From assembly GCA_020346825.1 (NCBI GenBank), contig CP070791.1:893564-901100 (forward strand): a DNA stretch of 7,537 nt, in the 5' to 3' direction. Every line of letters begins with the position of its first letter. The stretch's first letter is position 1. The translations under genes were made by a program, and so were the position numbers. Shown here piece after piece: positions 1-5,506 of this stretch. This DNA comes from Candidatus Bathyarchaeota archaeon (lineage in GTDB: Archaea > Thermoproteota > Bathyarchaeia > Bathyarchaeales > Bathyarchaeaceae). The notes beneath the pieces are model-generated. The model was not told the origin of the DNA and made no database searches. It worked only from the letters and a program-made list of their open reading frames with translations.

Positions 1-1
1 A

Positions 2-103
2 ATAAACAAGCTTGTCAAAACAGGATGGAAACCCAGGTACACCAGTGAAAAAGCAGTTGAGGCAACAGTGAAAGCAATTTCAAAAGAAAAGCTGACTACT
101 TGA
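2..103 (+). CDS. C-terminal end of a possible NAD-dependent sugar epimerase/dehydratase (partial, 5' end outside window)
   Basis: An open frame enters from the left edge and ends at TGA 101-103, giving 33 visible residues. The segment LVKTGWKPRYTSEKAVEATV resembles the C-terminal 'LGWKPxYSSEEAVRxTV' pattern of extended short-chain NAD-dependent epimerases/dehydratases such as GalE-like nucleotide-sugar epimerases. It does not look like the C-terminus of uS19, the protein usually encoded just upstream of L22 in archaea. The Rossmann fold and catalytic YxxxK lie outside the window, so activity and substrate cannot be judged. The family call rests on one short motif and is tentative. The reading frame itself is better supported, because it is same-strand, keeps coding-like composition and ends just before a promoter-like region. 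Confidence 0.45.
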   Translation: MNKLVKTGWKPRYTSEKAVEATVKAISKEKLTT

Positions 104-127
104 CCATAAAAGAGAGCTAAAGACATA

Positions 128-165
128 AAACATATAAACGAGCATTCTCCAGTTGAATCAGCACA
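128..165 (+). promoter_or_regulatory. Candidate archaeal promoter (TATA box at 133-138) for the ribosomal operon
   Basis: The 77-base gap between the upstream stop and rpl22 holds TATAAA at 133-138, preceded by an A-rich stretch that could serve as a BRE. Archaeal transcription usually begins about 25 bases downstream of the TATA box, which would put the start near 158-164 and leave a leader of about 17-23 bases before the rpl22 ATG at 181. A second weak AT-rich candidate, CATAAAAG, lies at 105-112. No T-run that could act as a terminator was seen between the two genes, so read-through from upstream is also possible. The call is by position and motif only. Confidence 0.45.
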
Positions 166-180
166 ACGGAATAGAACAAA

Positions 181-651
181 ATGCCAAAATGGGGATACTC
201 GATAGCGGAACTAGATCCGGATAGAACCGCAAAAGCTAGCGGACGCGGGTTGAGAATATCCCCTAAACATGCACGAGAAGTATGTAAGACACTAAATGGA
301 ATGCACCTTGATCACGCTAAGGATTATCTCCAACAGGTTATTTTGAAGAAGAAACCTGTTCCCTTCAGTAGATACAAAAAGAAGGTTGGTCACCGCCATG
401 GAATTGAAAAGGCCTGCGCTGGCAGATATCCAGTTAAAGCTGCACAAAAAATCTTGAGCGTATTGGAAGGCGCCGAAATAAACGCTGAATACAAAGGGCT
501 TGACATGGAAAGGCTACGAGTAGTTCACGCGTCAGCCTATCCAGGAATGAAGATAAAAAGGTACATAGAACGGGCTTTCGGACGATCTTCACCACGATTC
601 GGAACTCTTTGCCATGTAGAGCTAGTCTTAGAAGAAATAGAGGGAACCTAG
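181..651 (+). CDS. rpl22: 50S ribosomal protein L22 (uL22), archaeal type
   Basis: This 156-residue protein belongs to the large subunit, where uL22 binds 23S rRNA and its beta hairpin lines the peptide exit tunnel. It opens with MPKWGYS, typical of archaeal L22, followed by TAKASGRGLRISPKHAREVC (residues 16-35). KKPVPFSRYKKKVGHRHG (residues 57-74) and the basic hairpin region around residues 110-142 (HASAYPGMKIKRYIERAFGR) follow. Length is normal for archaea. The ATG at 181 is secure because the WGYS start is conserved. No good Shine-Dalgarno site precedes it, unlike the genes that follow, so it may be read from a short leader. It appears to be the first gene of the operon here, and its stop abuts the S3 start. 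Confidence 0.97.
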   Translation: MPKWGYSIAELDPDRTAKASGRGLRISPKHAREVCKTLNGMHLDHAKDYLQQVILKKKPVPFSRYKKKVGHRHGIEKACAGRYPVKAAQKILSVLEGAEINAEYKGLDMERLRVVHASAYPGMKIKRYIERAFGRSSPRFGTLCHVELVLEEIEGT

Positions 652-1311
652 GTGTCTGCAGTCAAGCACTTCATAGAAGAGTCTGTAAAAAAAGCAGAAA
701 TTGACGAATTTTTGGGAAATGAATTTGAAAGAGCAGGCTACGGAGGAGTAAGCATCACAAAAACTCCGCTAGGAACACATATAGTAGTATACACTATGCG
801 CCCAGGCATGGTCATTGGAAGAGGTGGAGAGACTATTAGGGAACTCGCAAGAGTGCTTGAAGAAAAGTTCCAGCTTCCTAACCCACAGATTTCTGTGGCA
901 GAAATCGAAATCCCGGAACTTAACGCTAATGTTGTAGCTTCACGAATCGCTTCAGCTCTAAAGCGAGGCGTTCACTATCGAAGATCAGGATATTGGGCTT
1001 TGAACCAAATCATGGAGGCAGGAGCACTGGGCGCAGAAATCATCATAAGCGGAAAGTTACGATCGGACAGATCTCGATACGAGAAATTTCGCGCAGGATA
1101 CATGCCCAAAAGTGGAGAACCAGCAAATAAATACATAAAAAGAGCTGAGGTGCCCGTCCAATTGAAACCCGGCATCTTGGGAGTGAAGGTGCGAATAACG
1201 CCTCCCGACGCAAAGTTTCCTGACCGAGTGCACATAGCTGAAGAGAAAACAGAGGAAGAAACCGAAGCAACCACAGTTGCGCCCGAAGAGGCTAAGGAGG
1301 CTGAAGAATAA
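652..1311 (+). CDS. rps3: 30S ribosomal protein S3 (uS3), archaeal type
   Basis: uS3 sits at the mRNA entry site of the small subunit. The 219-residue product has an N-terminal type 2 KH domain with its GxxG loop as GRGG at residues 56-59 (context MVIGRGGETI). A C-terminal S3 domain follows, including RRSGYWALNQIMEAGALGAEIIISGKL and the later GEPANKYIKRAEVPVQLKPG stretch. Translation starts at GTG, immediately after the L22 stop TAG. GAGGG at 640-644 gives a 7-base spacer. The last 25 or so residues are a Glu/Ala/Thr-rich acidic tail (EEKTEEETEATT...). Such tails vary between archaea and are probably disordered. The identification is certain; the function of the tail is unknown. Confidence 0.97.
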   Translation: MSAVKHFIEESVKKAEIDEFLGNEFERAGYGGVSITKTPLGTHIVVYTMRPGMVIGRGGETIRELARVLEEKFQLPNPQISVAEIEIPELNANVVASRIASALKRGVHYRRSGYWALNQIMEAGALGAEIIISGKLRSDRSRYEKFRAGYMPKSGEPANKYIKRAEVPVQLKPGILGVKVRITPPDAKFPDRVHIAEEKTEEETEATTVAPEEAKEAEE

Positions 1312-1312
1312 C

Positions 1313-1531
1313 ATGCCGATTTTAAGGACAAGAGACATTCGGTCTATGTCTTCTAGGCAACGTGAAGAAAAGATATCAGAGCTGCGGACGGAGCTTGCAA
1401 GATTAAGAACGATGGTCAAAGCAGGAGGATCTGTTGACAACCCCTCTCGGGTACGAGAACTTCGCAAAACTATTGCCCGCATTCTCACCATTGAAACCGG
1501 AGAGAGGCAAGCGAAGGAGAAAATACGATGA
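1313..1531 (+). CDS. rpl29: 50S ribosomal protein L29 (uL29)
   Basis: This is a 72-residue two-helix protein that binds 23S rRNA near the peptide exit, where it forms part of the docking site for factors such as signal recognition particle. The family pattern is clear: 'R..DIR.MS..QREEKISELRTELARLR' in the first helix, then NPSRVRELRKTIARILTI in the second. An in-frame TTG at 1277 would add 12 residues but lies inside rps3 and lacks homology. The ATG at 1313, one base after the rps3 stop, gives the expected N-terminus. The SD AAGGAGG (1294-1300) is inside the rps3 tail with a longish 12-base spacer. The gene overlaps rnp1 by 4 bases (ATGA). Confidence 0.95.
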   Translation: MPILRTRDIRSMSSRQREEKISELRTELARLRTMVKAGGSVDNPSRVRELRKTIARILTIETGERQAKEKIR

Positions 1532-1809
1532 AGGTCACGCCGACCATAGTTCAACAAGAACTTATTGGACTCAATGCAAAGGTTGTTGGAAGCTCCCATC
1601 CTGGCTATTTAGGAATAGAAGGCAGAGTGGTCGATGAAACTCGTTCCACTCTCATAATACTGCATAAGAACCAGAAAAAAACTGTCACAAAGAATACATC
1701 AATCTTTGATTTTACCCTGCCGGATGGAACGATCGCCGAGATCGACGGAAAAGTCATCATTGGACGACCTGAAACTCGAATCAAGAAACGGATCAGGAGG
1801 CTGTGGTAG
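1528..1809 (+). CDS. rnp1: Ribonuclease P protein component 1 (Rpp29/Pop4 homologue)
   Basis: This is one of the protein subunits of archaeal RNase P, the ribonucleoprotein that removes 5' leaders from precursor tRNAs. In archaea it pairs with Rpp21. At 93 residues it has the usual archaeal length and the Sm-like barrel signature: ELIGLNAKVV, then the conserved SSHPGYLGIEGRVVDET (residues 22-38), LPDG (64-67) and a basic C-terminus GRPETRIKKRIRRLW. Start ATG overlaps the rpl29 stop as ATGA, with SD AAGGAG at 1514-1519 and an 8-base spacer. It lies in the ribosomal operon between L29 and S17, a known archaeal arrangement. No SUI1-like gene separates it from rpl29. Confidence 0.94.
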   Translation: MKVTPTIVQQELIGLNAKVVGSSHPGYLGIEGRVVDETRSTLIILHKNQKKTVTKNTSIFDFTLPDGTIAEIDGKVIIGRPETRIKKRIRRLW

Positions 1810-2148
1810 GTGGCAACTCTTTCTTCTAGAAAACCTAGGAAAACGTGCAACGACCACAATTGCCCTTTTCACGGAGCCCTTTCAATAAGAGGGCGTGCTC
1901 TGGAGGGAGTTGTCGTTAGCGCAAAGATGGATAAAACAATCGTCGTTCGACGTGACTATCTTAATTACGTTCCAAAATTCAAACGTTATGAACGAAGACA
2001 CAGTCATATACCCGCCCATAACCCTCCCTGCCTAAAGATCAAAGCGGGCGATTGGGTGAAAGTAGCGGAATGTCGCCCCATAAGCAAAACCGTTTCGTTT
2101 GTTGCCGTTGAAAAACTGGAGGAAGGACGGGGTGGCAGCAAGAGCTAA
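1810..2148 (+). CDS. rps17: 30S ribosomal protein S17 (uS17), archaeal type
   Basis: uS17 is a primary 16S rRNA-binding protein with an OB fold. The 112-residue product carries the archaeal/eukaryotic N-terminal extension with CNDHNCPFHG at residues 13-22. The core has LEGVVVSAKMDKTIVVRRDYL (31-51), KFKRYERRHSHIPAHNPP (56-73) and the conserved GDWVKVAECRPISKT (80-93). It starts with GTG directly after the rnp1 TAG. SD AGGAGG at 1795-1800 with a 9-base spacer supports this start. The last 17 bases overlap the start of rpl14, which suggests translational coupling. Cys13, Cys18 and His21 could suggest metal binding, but I would not claim it from the sequence. Confidence 0.96.
   Translation: MATLSSRKPRKTCNDHNCPFHGALSIRGRALEGVVVSAKMDKTIVVRRDYLNYVPKFKRYERRHSHIPAHNPPCLKIKAGDWVKVAECRPISKTVSFVAVEKLEEGRGGSKS
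2118..2134 (+). promoter_or_regulatory. Shine-Dalgarno site that decides the L14 GTG start
   Basis: GGAGG at 2118-2122 lies 9 bases before GTG 2132-2134, inside the 3' end of rps17. It favours the GTG over the in-frame TTG further upstream (2099) and over the in-frame ATG at 2162, so L14 begins inside the S17 gene. Confidence 0.7.
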
Positions 2149-2572
2149 AGCACGTGCCTTCATGGCCAGAGGAGTCCTTGGTCAGAGACCCAAGATCTCC
2201 AGAGGCTTGCTTACTGGATCAATAATGAAATGCACTGATAACACTGGTGCCAGAAAACTTAGACTAATTCAAGTGATAGGATACAAGGGACGATTAAGAC
2301 GGGTTCCAGCGGCTGCTGTCGGAGACTTGATTGTTGTTTCAGTAAGAAAGGGAACGCCTGACATGAGGAAAAAAATCTTTCACGCTGTTGTGGTGCGACA
2401 GAGAAAACCATATCGCCGTGCTGAAGGATATTGGGTTCAATTCGAAGACAACGCAGCCGTCATAATGACTACAGAAGGAGAAATGCGTGGCTCGGAAATT
2501 CGAGGACCCGTAGCGAAGGAAGCGGCTGAACGGTGGCCCAGGATAGCCAGCGCGTCAAGCATAATCGTATAG
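2132..2572 (+). CDS. rpl14: 50S ribosomal protein L14 (uL14), archaeal type
   Basis: uL14 is a beta-barrel large-subunit protein at the subunit interface; it contributes to inter-subunit bridges. From the GTG start the product has 146 residues and begins VAARAKARAF, with the basic N-terminal extension of archaeal homologues. Diagnostic stretches are CTDNTGARKLRLIQVIGYKG (34-53), GDLIVVSVRKGTPDMRKK (64-81), HAVVVRQRKPYRRAEG (84-99), FEDNAAV (104-110) and the C-terminal EIRGPVAKEAAERWPRIAS. It starts 17 bases before the rps17 stop, with an SD suited to that start. It is the first gene of the classical spc part of the cluster. Confidence 0.96.
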   Translation: MAARAKARAFMARGVLGQRPKISRGLLTGSIMKCTDNTGARKLRLIQVIGYKGRLRRVPAAAVGDLIVVSVRKGTPDMRKKIFHAVVVRQRKPYRRAEGYWVQFEDNAAVIMTTEGEMRGSEIRGPVAKEAAERWPRIASASSIIV

Positions 2573-2582
2573 GAGAAACAAG

Positions 2583-3056
2583 ATGAAAACAACCAAACCC
2601 CAAAAACAGCGAAAAAGAATGTACCAAGCCCCCCTTACCAAACGATATAGAAGATTCTCCGCAACCCTCACTACCAAACTGAAGAAATCCCATAACACCA
2701 ACTCGGTTCCGGTTAGAACCGGCGACACAGTCAAGATTATGAGGGGAGACCGGGAGGGGCTTGAAGGAAAAGTCAGCCGAGTTGACCGAAAGAATTACAG
2801 AATATTTGTTGATGGAGTGAGCAGGGAAAAAGTGGATGGAACCTCGACACTGATTCCAATTCATCCATCGAAAGTCATGATTACTCGTCTCAATCTTGAT
2901 GATAAATGGCGCAGAAAGATGCTAGAGCGAAAGGGCGTAGTTGAGAAAGTTGAAATGCCCAAAGAAAAGACCGTTGAAGAAGAGGAAGAAGCCCCAAGAA
3001 AGGCAAAAAAGAGAAGAAAATCGCTCAGGAACATTAAGAAACCCGAGGAGACATAG
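2583..3056 (+). CDS. rpl24: 50S ribosomal protein L24 (uL24), with extended charged C-terminus
   Basis: uL24 is an early assembly protein of the large subunit. The N-terminal part (residues 1-43) is basic and contains the archaeal pattern 'RKRMYQAPLTKRYRRFSATLT'-like segment. A KOW motif follows at about residues 44-70 (VRTGDTVKIMRGDREGLEGK), then HPSKVMITRLNLDDKWRRKMLERKG. At 157 residues it is longer than the roughly 120 common in archaea. The excess is a tail from about residue 125 that alternates acidic (EEEEE) and basic (KAKKRRK) blocks. SD AGGAG at 2571-2575, partly inside the rpl14 stop, gives a 7-base spacer to the ATG. The identity is certain; the role of the tail is unknown. Confidence 0.95.
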   Translation: MKTTKPQKQRKRMYQAPLTKRYRRFSATLTTKLKKSHNTNSVPVRTGDTVKIMRGDREGLEGKVSRVDRKNYRIFVDGVSREKVDGTSTLIPIHPSKVMITRLNLDDKWRRKMLERKGVVEKVEMPKEKTVEEEEEAPRKAKKRRKSLRNIKKPEET

Positions 3057-3059
3057 AAA

Positions 3060-3818
3060 ATGGGGAGAAAAGGTGAAAGGAAACATCTAAAACGAAAACC
3101 GGCACCAAAAATATGGCCCATTCACCGAAAGGAAGCTGTTTGGACCCTTAGGTTCAAGCCAGGTCCCCATTCAATGTCGCGGTGTATACCGCTTACACTC
3201 GTTGTTCGTGACATGCTTAAATTTGCAAAAACAGGAAAAGAAGCTAAAAAAATAGTTTCTCAAGAAAAAATAAGAGTTGACGGAAAAATTCGACGTGAGG
3301 AACATTTCCCTGTAGGTTTGATGGATGTAATCTTCATACCGGAAGCTAAGAGAGTATACCGAGTTCTGCCCTCTGGAAAAGGACTTCTTCTCCATCCCAT
3401 AGAAGCGAATGAAACTGAGTTTAAGCTTTGTCGGATAGAAGACAAAAACACTGTAAATGGTGGACACACACAACTAAGTCTCCATGACGGGACATGTGTA
3501 TTCATTCGAGTGAATGAACCTAAGAAGCCCGAAGAGGATGTTTATCAAACTTTAGATACATTGAAGTTGAGCATCCCTGAGCGAGAACCTCTTGGGCACA
3601 TTAAGCTAGCTGTAGGAGCACCCGCAATAATAATTGGAGGAAAAAATGTAGGCAAGTATGGTAAAATCACCGCCGTTGAAGAAAAACCAAGCCAAAAACG
3701 AAGAGAACTGCTTGTTACTATCGAGGACAAGAAAGGAAAACAGTTCCAAACAATCCTCGACTTCATCTTTGTCCTTGGCGATACCGAACCTTCAATATCA
3801 CTGCCTGAGGTTGATTAG
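3060..3818 (+). CDS. rps4e: 30S ribosomal protein S4e (eS4)
   Basis: eS4 is a small-subunit protein found in archaea and eukaryotes but not bacteria. The 252-residue product starts MGRKGERKHLKRKPAPKIWP, a hallmark of the family, where the basic N-terminus contacts rRNA. An S4-type RNA-binding domain covers about residues 41-92 (PLTLVVRDMLKFAKT, then VDGK). A central eS4 domain follows at about 95-175, and a C-terminal KOW-like segment lies near 186-215 with GGKNVGKYGKI at 193-203. Length is close to the archaeal norm. SD GAGGAG at 3045-3050, within the end of rpl24, gives a 9-base spacer. Its place between L24 and L5 is the standard archaeal insertion into the spc operon. Confidence 0.96.
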   Translation: MGRKGERKHLKRKPAPKIWPIHRKEAVWTLRFKPGPHSMSRCIPLTLVVRDMLKFAKTGKEAKKIVSQEKIRVDGKIRREEHFPVGLMDVIFIPEAKRVYRVLPSGKGLLLHPIEANETEFKLCRIEDKNTVNGGHTQLSLHDGTCVFIRVNEPKKPEEDVYQTLDTLKLSIPEREPLGHIKLAVGAPAIIIGGKNVGKYGKITAVEEKPSQKRRELLVTIEDKKGKQFQTILDFIFVLGDTEPSISLPEVD

Positions 3819-3822
3819 CTTG
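3807..3822 (+). promoter_or_regulatory. Shine-Dalgarno site that decides the L5 TTG start
   Basis: GAGGT at 3807-3811 sits 8 bases before TTG 3820-3822, within the last codons of rps4e. It favours the TTG over the in-frame ATG at 3862, which would cut off the conserved Trp-containing N-terminus of L5. Confidence 0.65.
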
Positions 3823-4359
3823 CCAGAAGAGAAGATCCACAAGAAATGGAACGAAAATCCTATGCTCAAACCGAGGATAGAAAAAGTAACTGTCAACATT
3901 TCCGTTGGAACATCCGGAGAGACTCTTGAAAAGGCGGCAACAATTCTCAAGCAACTGACGGACCAACAGCCTTGCAAAAGAAAAGCCAAACAAACAATAC
4001 GGGATTTCGGCATTAGAAAAGGAGAACCTATCGCCTGTTTAGTGACTCTTCGAAAGGAAAAAGCAAAAGATTTCCTCAAGAAGGCTTTCCGTGCCATCGA
4101 CAGCAAAGTGCCGAAGAAGAGTTTCGACAGTTACGGCAACTTTTCTTTTGGCATTGAGGAACACATAGAAATTCCAGGCATCAAATACGTGCCTGAACTC
4201 GGCATATACGGCATGGATGTTTCAGTTACTCTCGGAAGACCCGGATACCGCGTTAAGCGCAGACGCCGCGCAAAATCCAAGATTGGAGCCGATCACTTGC
4301 TGACAGCCGAAGAGACGATGCTCCTTATTAAAGACGAGTTTGAAGTTGAAATAACATAA
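3820..4359 (+). CDS. rpl5: 50S ribosomal protein L5 (uL5)
   Basis: uL5 binds 5S rRNA and helps form the central protuberance and the contact with P-site tRNA. From TTG 3820 the product has 179 residues, the normal archaeal length. Recognisable parts are KWNENPMLKPRIEKVTVNIS (9-28), QQPCKRKAKQTIRDFGIRKGEP (49-70), then FGIEEHIEIPGIKYVPELGIYGMDVSVTL at 110-138 and the basic GRPGYRVKRRRRAKSKIG. The frame stays open far upstream inside rps4e, but homology begins only near residue 10, so the longer form is rejected. A start at ATG 3862 would remove the conserved W..NPM segment. The gap to the rps4e stop is a single base, implying coupled translation. Confidence 0.95.
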   Translation: MPEEKIHKKWNENPMLKPRIEKVTVNISVGTSGETLEKAATILKQLTDQQPCKRKAKQTIRDFGIRKGEPIACLVTLRKEKAKDFLKKAFRAIDSKVPKKSFDSYGNFSFGIEEHIEIPGIKYVPELGIYGMDVSVTLGRPGYRVKRRRRAKSKIGADHLLTAEETMLLIKDEFEVEIT

Positions 4360-4373
4360 ATACGGTGACATTC

Positions 4374-4538
4374 ATGGTAAAACAGAAACCTAAGAGAGAG
4401 CGAAAATATGGTAAGGGCACTCGCCCCTGCAGACGATGCGGATCCTACGGTTCAGTCATCCGTCGATACGGGCTTGACTTGTGCCGCCAGTGCTTTAGAG
4501 AGATCGCTGAAGACTTAGGTTTCAAAAAATTTGAGTAA
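4374..4538 (+). CDS. rps14: 30S ribosomal protein S14 (uS14), zinc-binding type
   Basis: This 54-residue protein of the small-subunit head is encoded by a short gene that is easily missed. It begins MVKQKPKRERKYGKGTRPCR and carries two CxxC pairs: Cys19/Cys22 and Cys37/Cys40, separated by 14 residues. This is the zinc ribbon typical of archaeal and C+ type S14. The C-terminal FREIAEDLGFKKFE matches the family. The ATG is preceded by GGTGA at 4364-4368 with a 5-base spacer. That matches a different part of the anti-SD sequence from the GGAGG sites elsewhere. It sits in its standard place between L5 and S8, with 14 and 15 bases of non-coding sequence on either side. Confidence 0.96.
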   Translation: MVKQKPKRERKYGKGTRPCRRCGSYGSVIRRYGLDLCRQCFREIAEDLGFKKFE

Positions 4539-4539
4539 A

Positions 4540-4556
4540 GGAGAGATTCCAAGTTG
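4540..4556 (+). promoter_or_regulatory. Shine-Dalgarno site favouring the S8 TTG start
   Basis: GGAG at 4540-4543 lies 10 bases before TTG 4554-4556. The in-frame ATG codons at 4560 and 4563 would need spacers of 16 and 19 bases, so the TTG is preferred. The protein difference is only two or three residues. Confidence 0.5.
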
Positions 4557-4946
4557 CCAATGATGGATACTCTAGCAAATGGGTTGACAACCATCATGAA
4601 TAATGAGATGCGACGCAAGCGTGAATGCGTGATAAACACAGCGTCCAAACTTTTAGGGCGCGTTTTGAGAGTCATGCAGTTGAATAGTTACATTGGAGAA
4701 TTCGAATTTGTTGACGACGGGCGTTCCGGAAAATTTAGGGTTCAGCTTCTCGGCCGAGTTAACAAATGCGGAGCCATAAAACCGCGCATTCCCGTGAGTT
4801 TCAAAGAAATAGAAAGCTGGGAGAAACGTTTTCTCCCATCTAGGGACATAGGAGTCCTAGTGATTTCCACATCCCAAGGAGTTTTGTCTAATCGAGAGAT
4901 TAAAGAACGAAAAATTGGTGGACGCCTTCTGGCTTTTGTCTATTAG
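4554..4946 (+). CDS. rps8: 30S ribosomal protein S8 (uS8), archaeal type
   Basis: uS8 is a primary 16S rRNA-binding protein of the small-subunit platform. The 130-residue product has the archaeal N-terminus MPMMDTLANGLTTIMNNE and then VINTASKLLGRVLRVMQ. The FEFVDDGRSGKFRVQLLGRVNKCGAI segment precedes the signature C-terminal region ISTSQGVLSNREIKERKIGGRLLAFVY (104-130). The start is taken as TTG 4554 because of its SD spacing, with ATG 4560 or 4563 as alternatives. Length matches archaeal S8 (about 130). In bacteria S8 represses the spc operon by binding its mRNA near L5. Whether anything similar happens here cannot be seen from the sequence. Confidence 0.95.
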   Translation: MPMMDTLANGLTTIMNNEMRRKRECVINTASKLLGRVLRVMQLNSYIGEFEFVDDGRSGKFRVQLLGRVNKCGAIKPRIPVSFKEIESWEKRFLPSRDIGVLVISTSQGVLSNREIKERKIGGRLLAFVY

Positions 4947-4957
4947 GAGCACCAAGA

Positions 4958-5506
4958 ATGCGAGCAATTGAAAACGTCAAGACCATCGAAATTCCTGAAG
5001 ACGTGGACATCAAGATTGACGGGAGAATCGTCACAGTAAGGGGCGAAAAAGGGGAACTAACTAGAGACTTTTCCCACACGCCCATATCCATTTACCTAGA
5101 AGAAAAGAGAATCACCACTAAAGCAAATTGGCCTCGCAAAAGGGAAGCCGCTCTTGTAGGAACCGTTTCCTCTCACGTTCGCAACATGATAACAGGAGTG
5201 ACAAAGGGATTCACCTACAAATTGAAAATCGTCTTCTCCCACTTCCCAATCTCCGTCAAGGTTAAAGAAAGAACAGTGGTGATAGAAAACTTCACCGGGG
5301 AACGGAGTCCACGCATAGCCAAGATAGTTGGAGACAGCAAGGTCGCGGTGAAAGGAGAAGATATACTCATCAATGGAATCAATGTTGAAGCCGTCAGTCA
5401 AACTGCCGCAAACATCGAACAAGCAACCAAGATTAAGAAAAAAGACCACCGAGTGTTTCTAGATGGCATCTACGTTTACGAGCGACACGAGGGAACAGAA
5501 GAATGA
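4958..5506 (+). CDS. rpl6: 50S ribosomal protein L6 (uL6), archaeal type
   Basis: uL6 lies near the factor-binding site of the large subunit and contacts the sarcin-ricin region. The 182-residue product shows the duplicated L6 fold. The first repeat covers about residues 8-85 (IPEDVDIKIDGRIVTVRGEKGEL, then VGTVSSHVRNMITGVTKGFTYKLKI). The second runs from about 95, with FSHFPISVKV, ENFTGERSPRIAKI and the highly conserved SQTAANIEQATKIKKKDHRVFLDGIYV at 147-173. Length is normal for archaea. SD AGGAG at 4945-4949 overlaps the rps8 stop with an 8-base spacer. Its TGA overlaps the rpl32e ATG (ATGA at 5503-5506). Confidence 0.96.
   Translation: MRAIENVKTIEIPEDVDIKIDGRIVTVRGEKGELTRDFSHTPISIYLEEKRITTKANWPRKREAALVGTVSSHVRNMITGVTKGFTYKLKIVFSHFPISVKVKERTVVIENFTGERSPRIAKIVGDSKVAVKGEDILINGINVEAVSQTAANIEQATKIKKKDHRVFLDGIYVYERHEGTEE

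Noticed and set aside
2..103. Reading the upstream fragment as the end of S19 or L2
   Set aside because: Archaeal S19 ends in a basic Gly/Ser/Lys-rich stretch and L2 in a Gly/Arg-rich one. The visible GWKPRYTSEKAVEATV fits neither.
104..180. Terminator or small RNA in the only sizeable gap
   Set aside because: No T-run and no convincing inverted repeat could be seen. The gap is better explained as a promoter and leader.
1277..1312. TTG start adding 12 residues to L29
   Set aside because: It lies inside rps3 and the added residues are unlike L29. The ATG at 1313 gives the conserved N-terminus.
975..1599. Long open frames on the - strand opposite S3, L29 and Rpp29
   Set aside because: They lie antisense to clearly conserved genes, show no recognisable protein pattern and have no ribosome sites. 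They are by-products of the + strand codon usage.
1434..1637. 67-codon + strand frame overlapping L29 and Rpp29
   Set aside because: It is out of frame with both conserved genes, has no SD, and has a composition consistent with a shifted reading of them.
2099..2131. TTG start adding 11 residues to L14
   Set aside because: The added residues overlap rps17 and lack L14 similarity. GTG 2132 has a well-spaced SD and yields the expected basic N-terminus.
2469..2864. 131-codon open frame on the - strand opposite L14 and L24
   Set aside because: Its translation is Ser/Phe/Gly-rich with no family resemblance, and both + strand genes here are certain.
3658..3819. Upstream extension of the L5 frame by 54 codons inside rps4e
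   Set aside because: The frame is open, but the added residues match nothing in L5. They lie wholly over rps4e, and a good SD-spaced TTG at 3820 gives the normal length.
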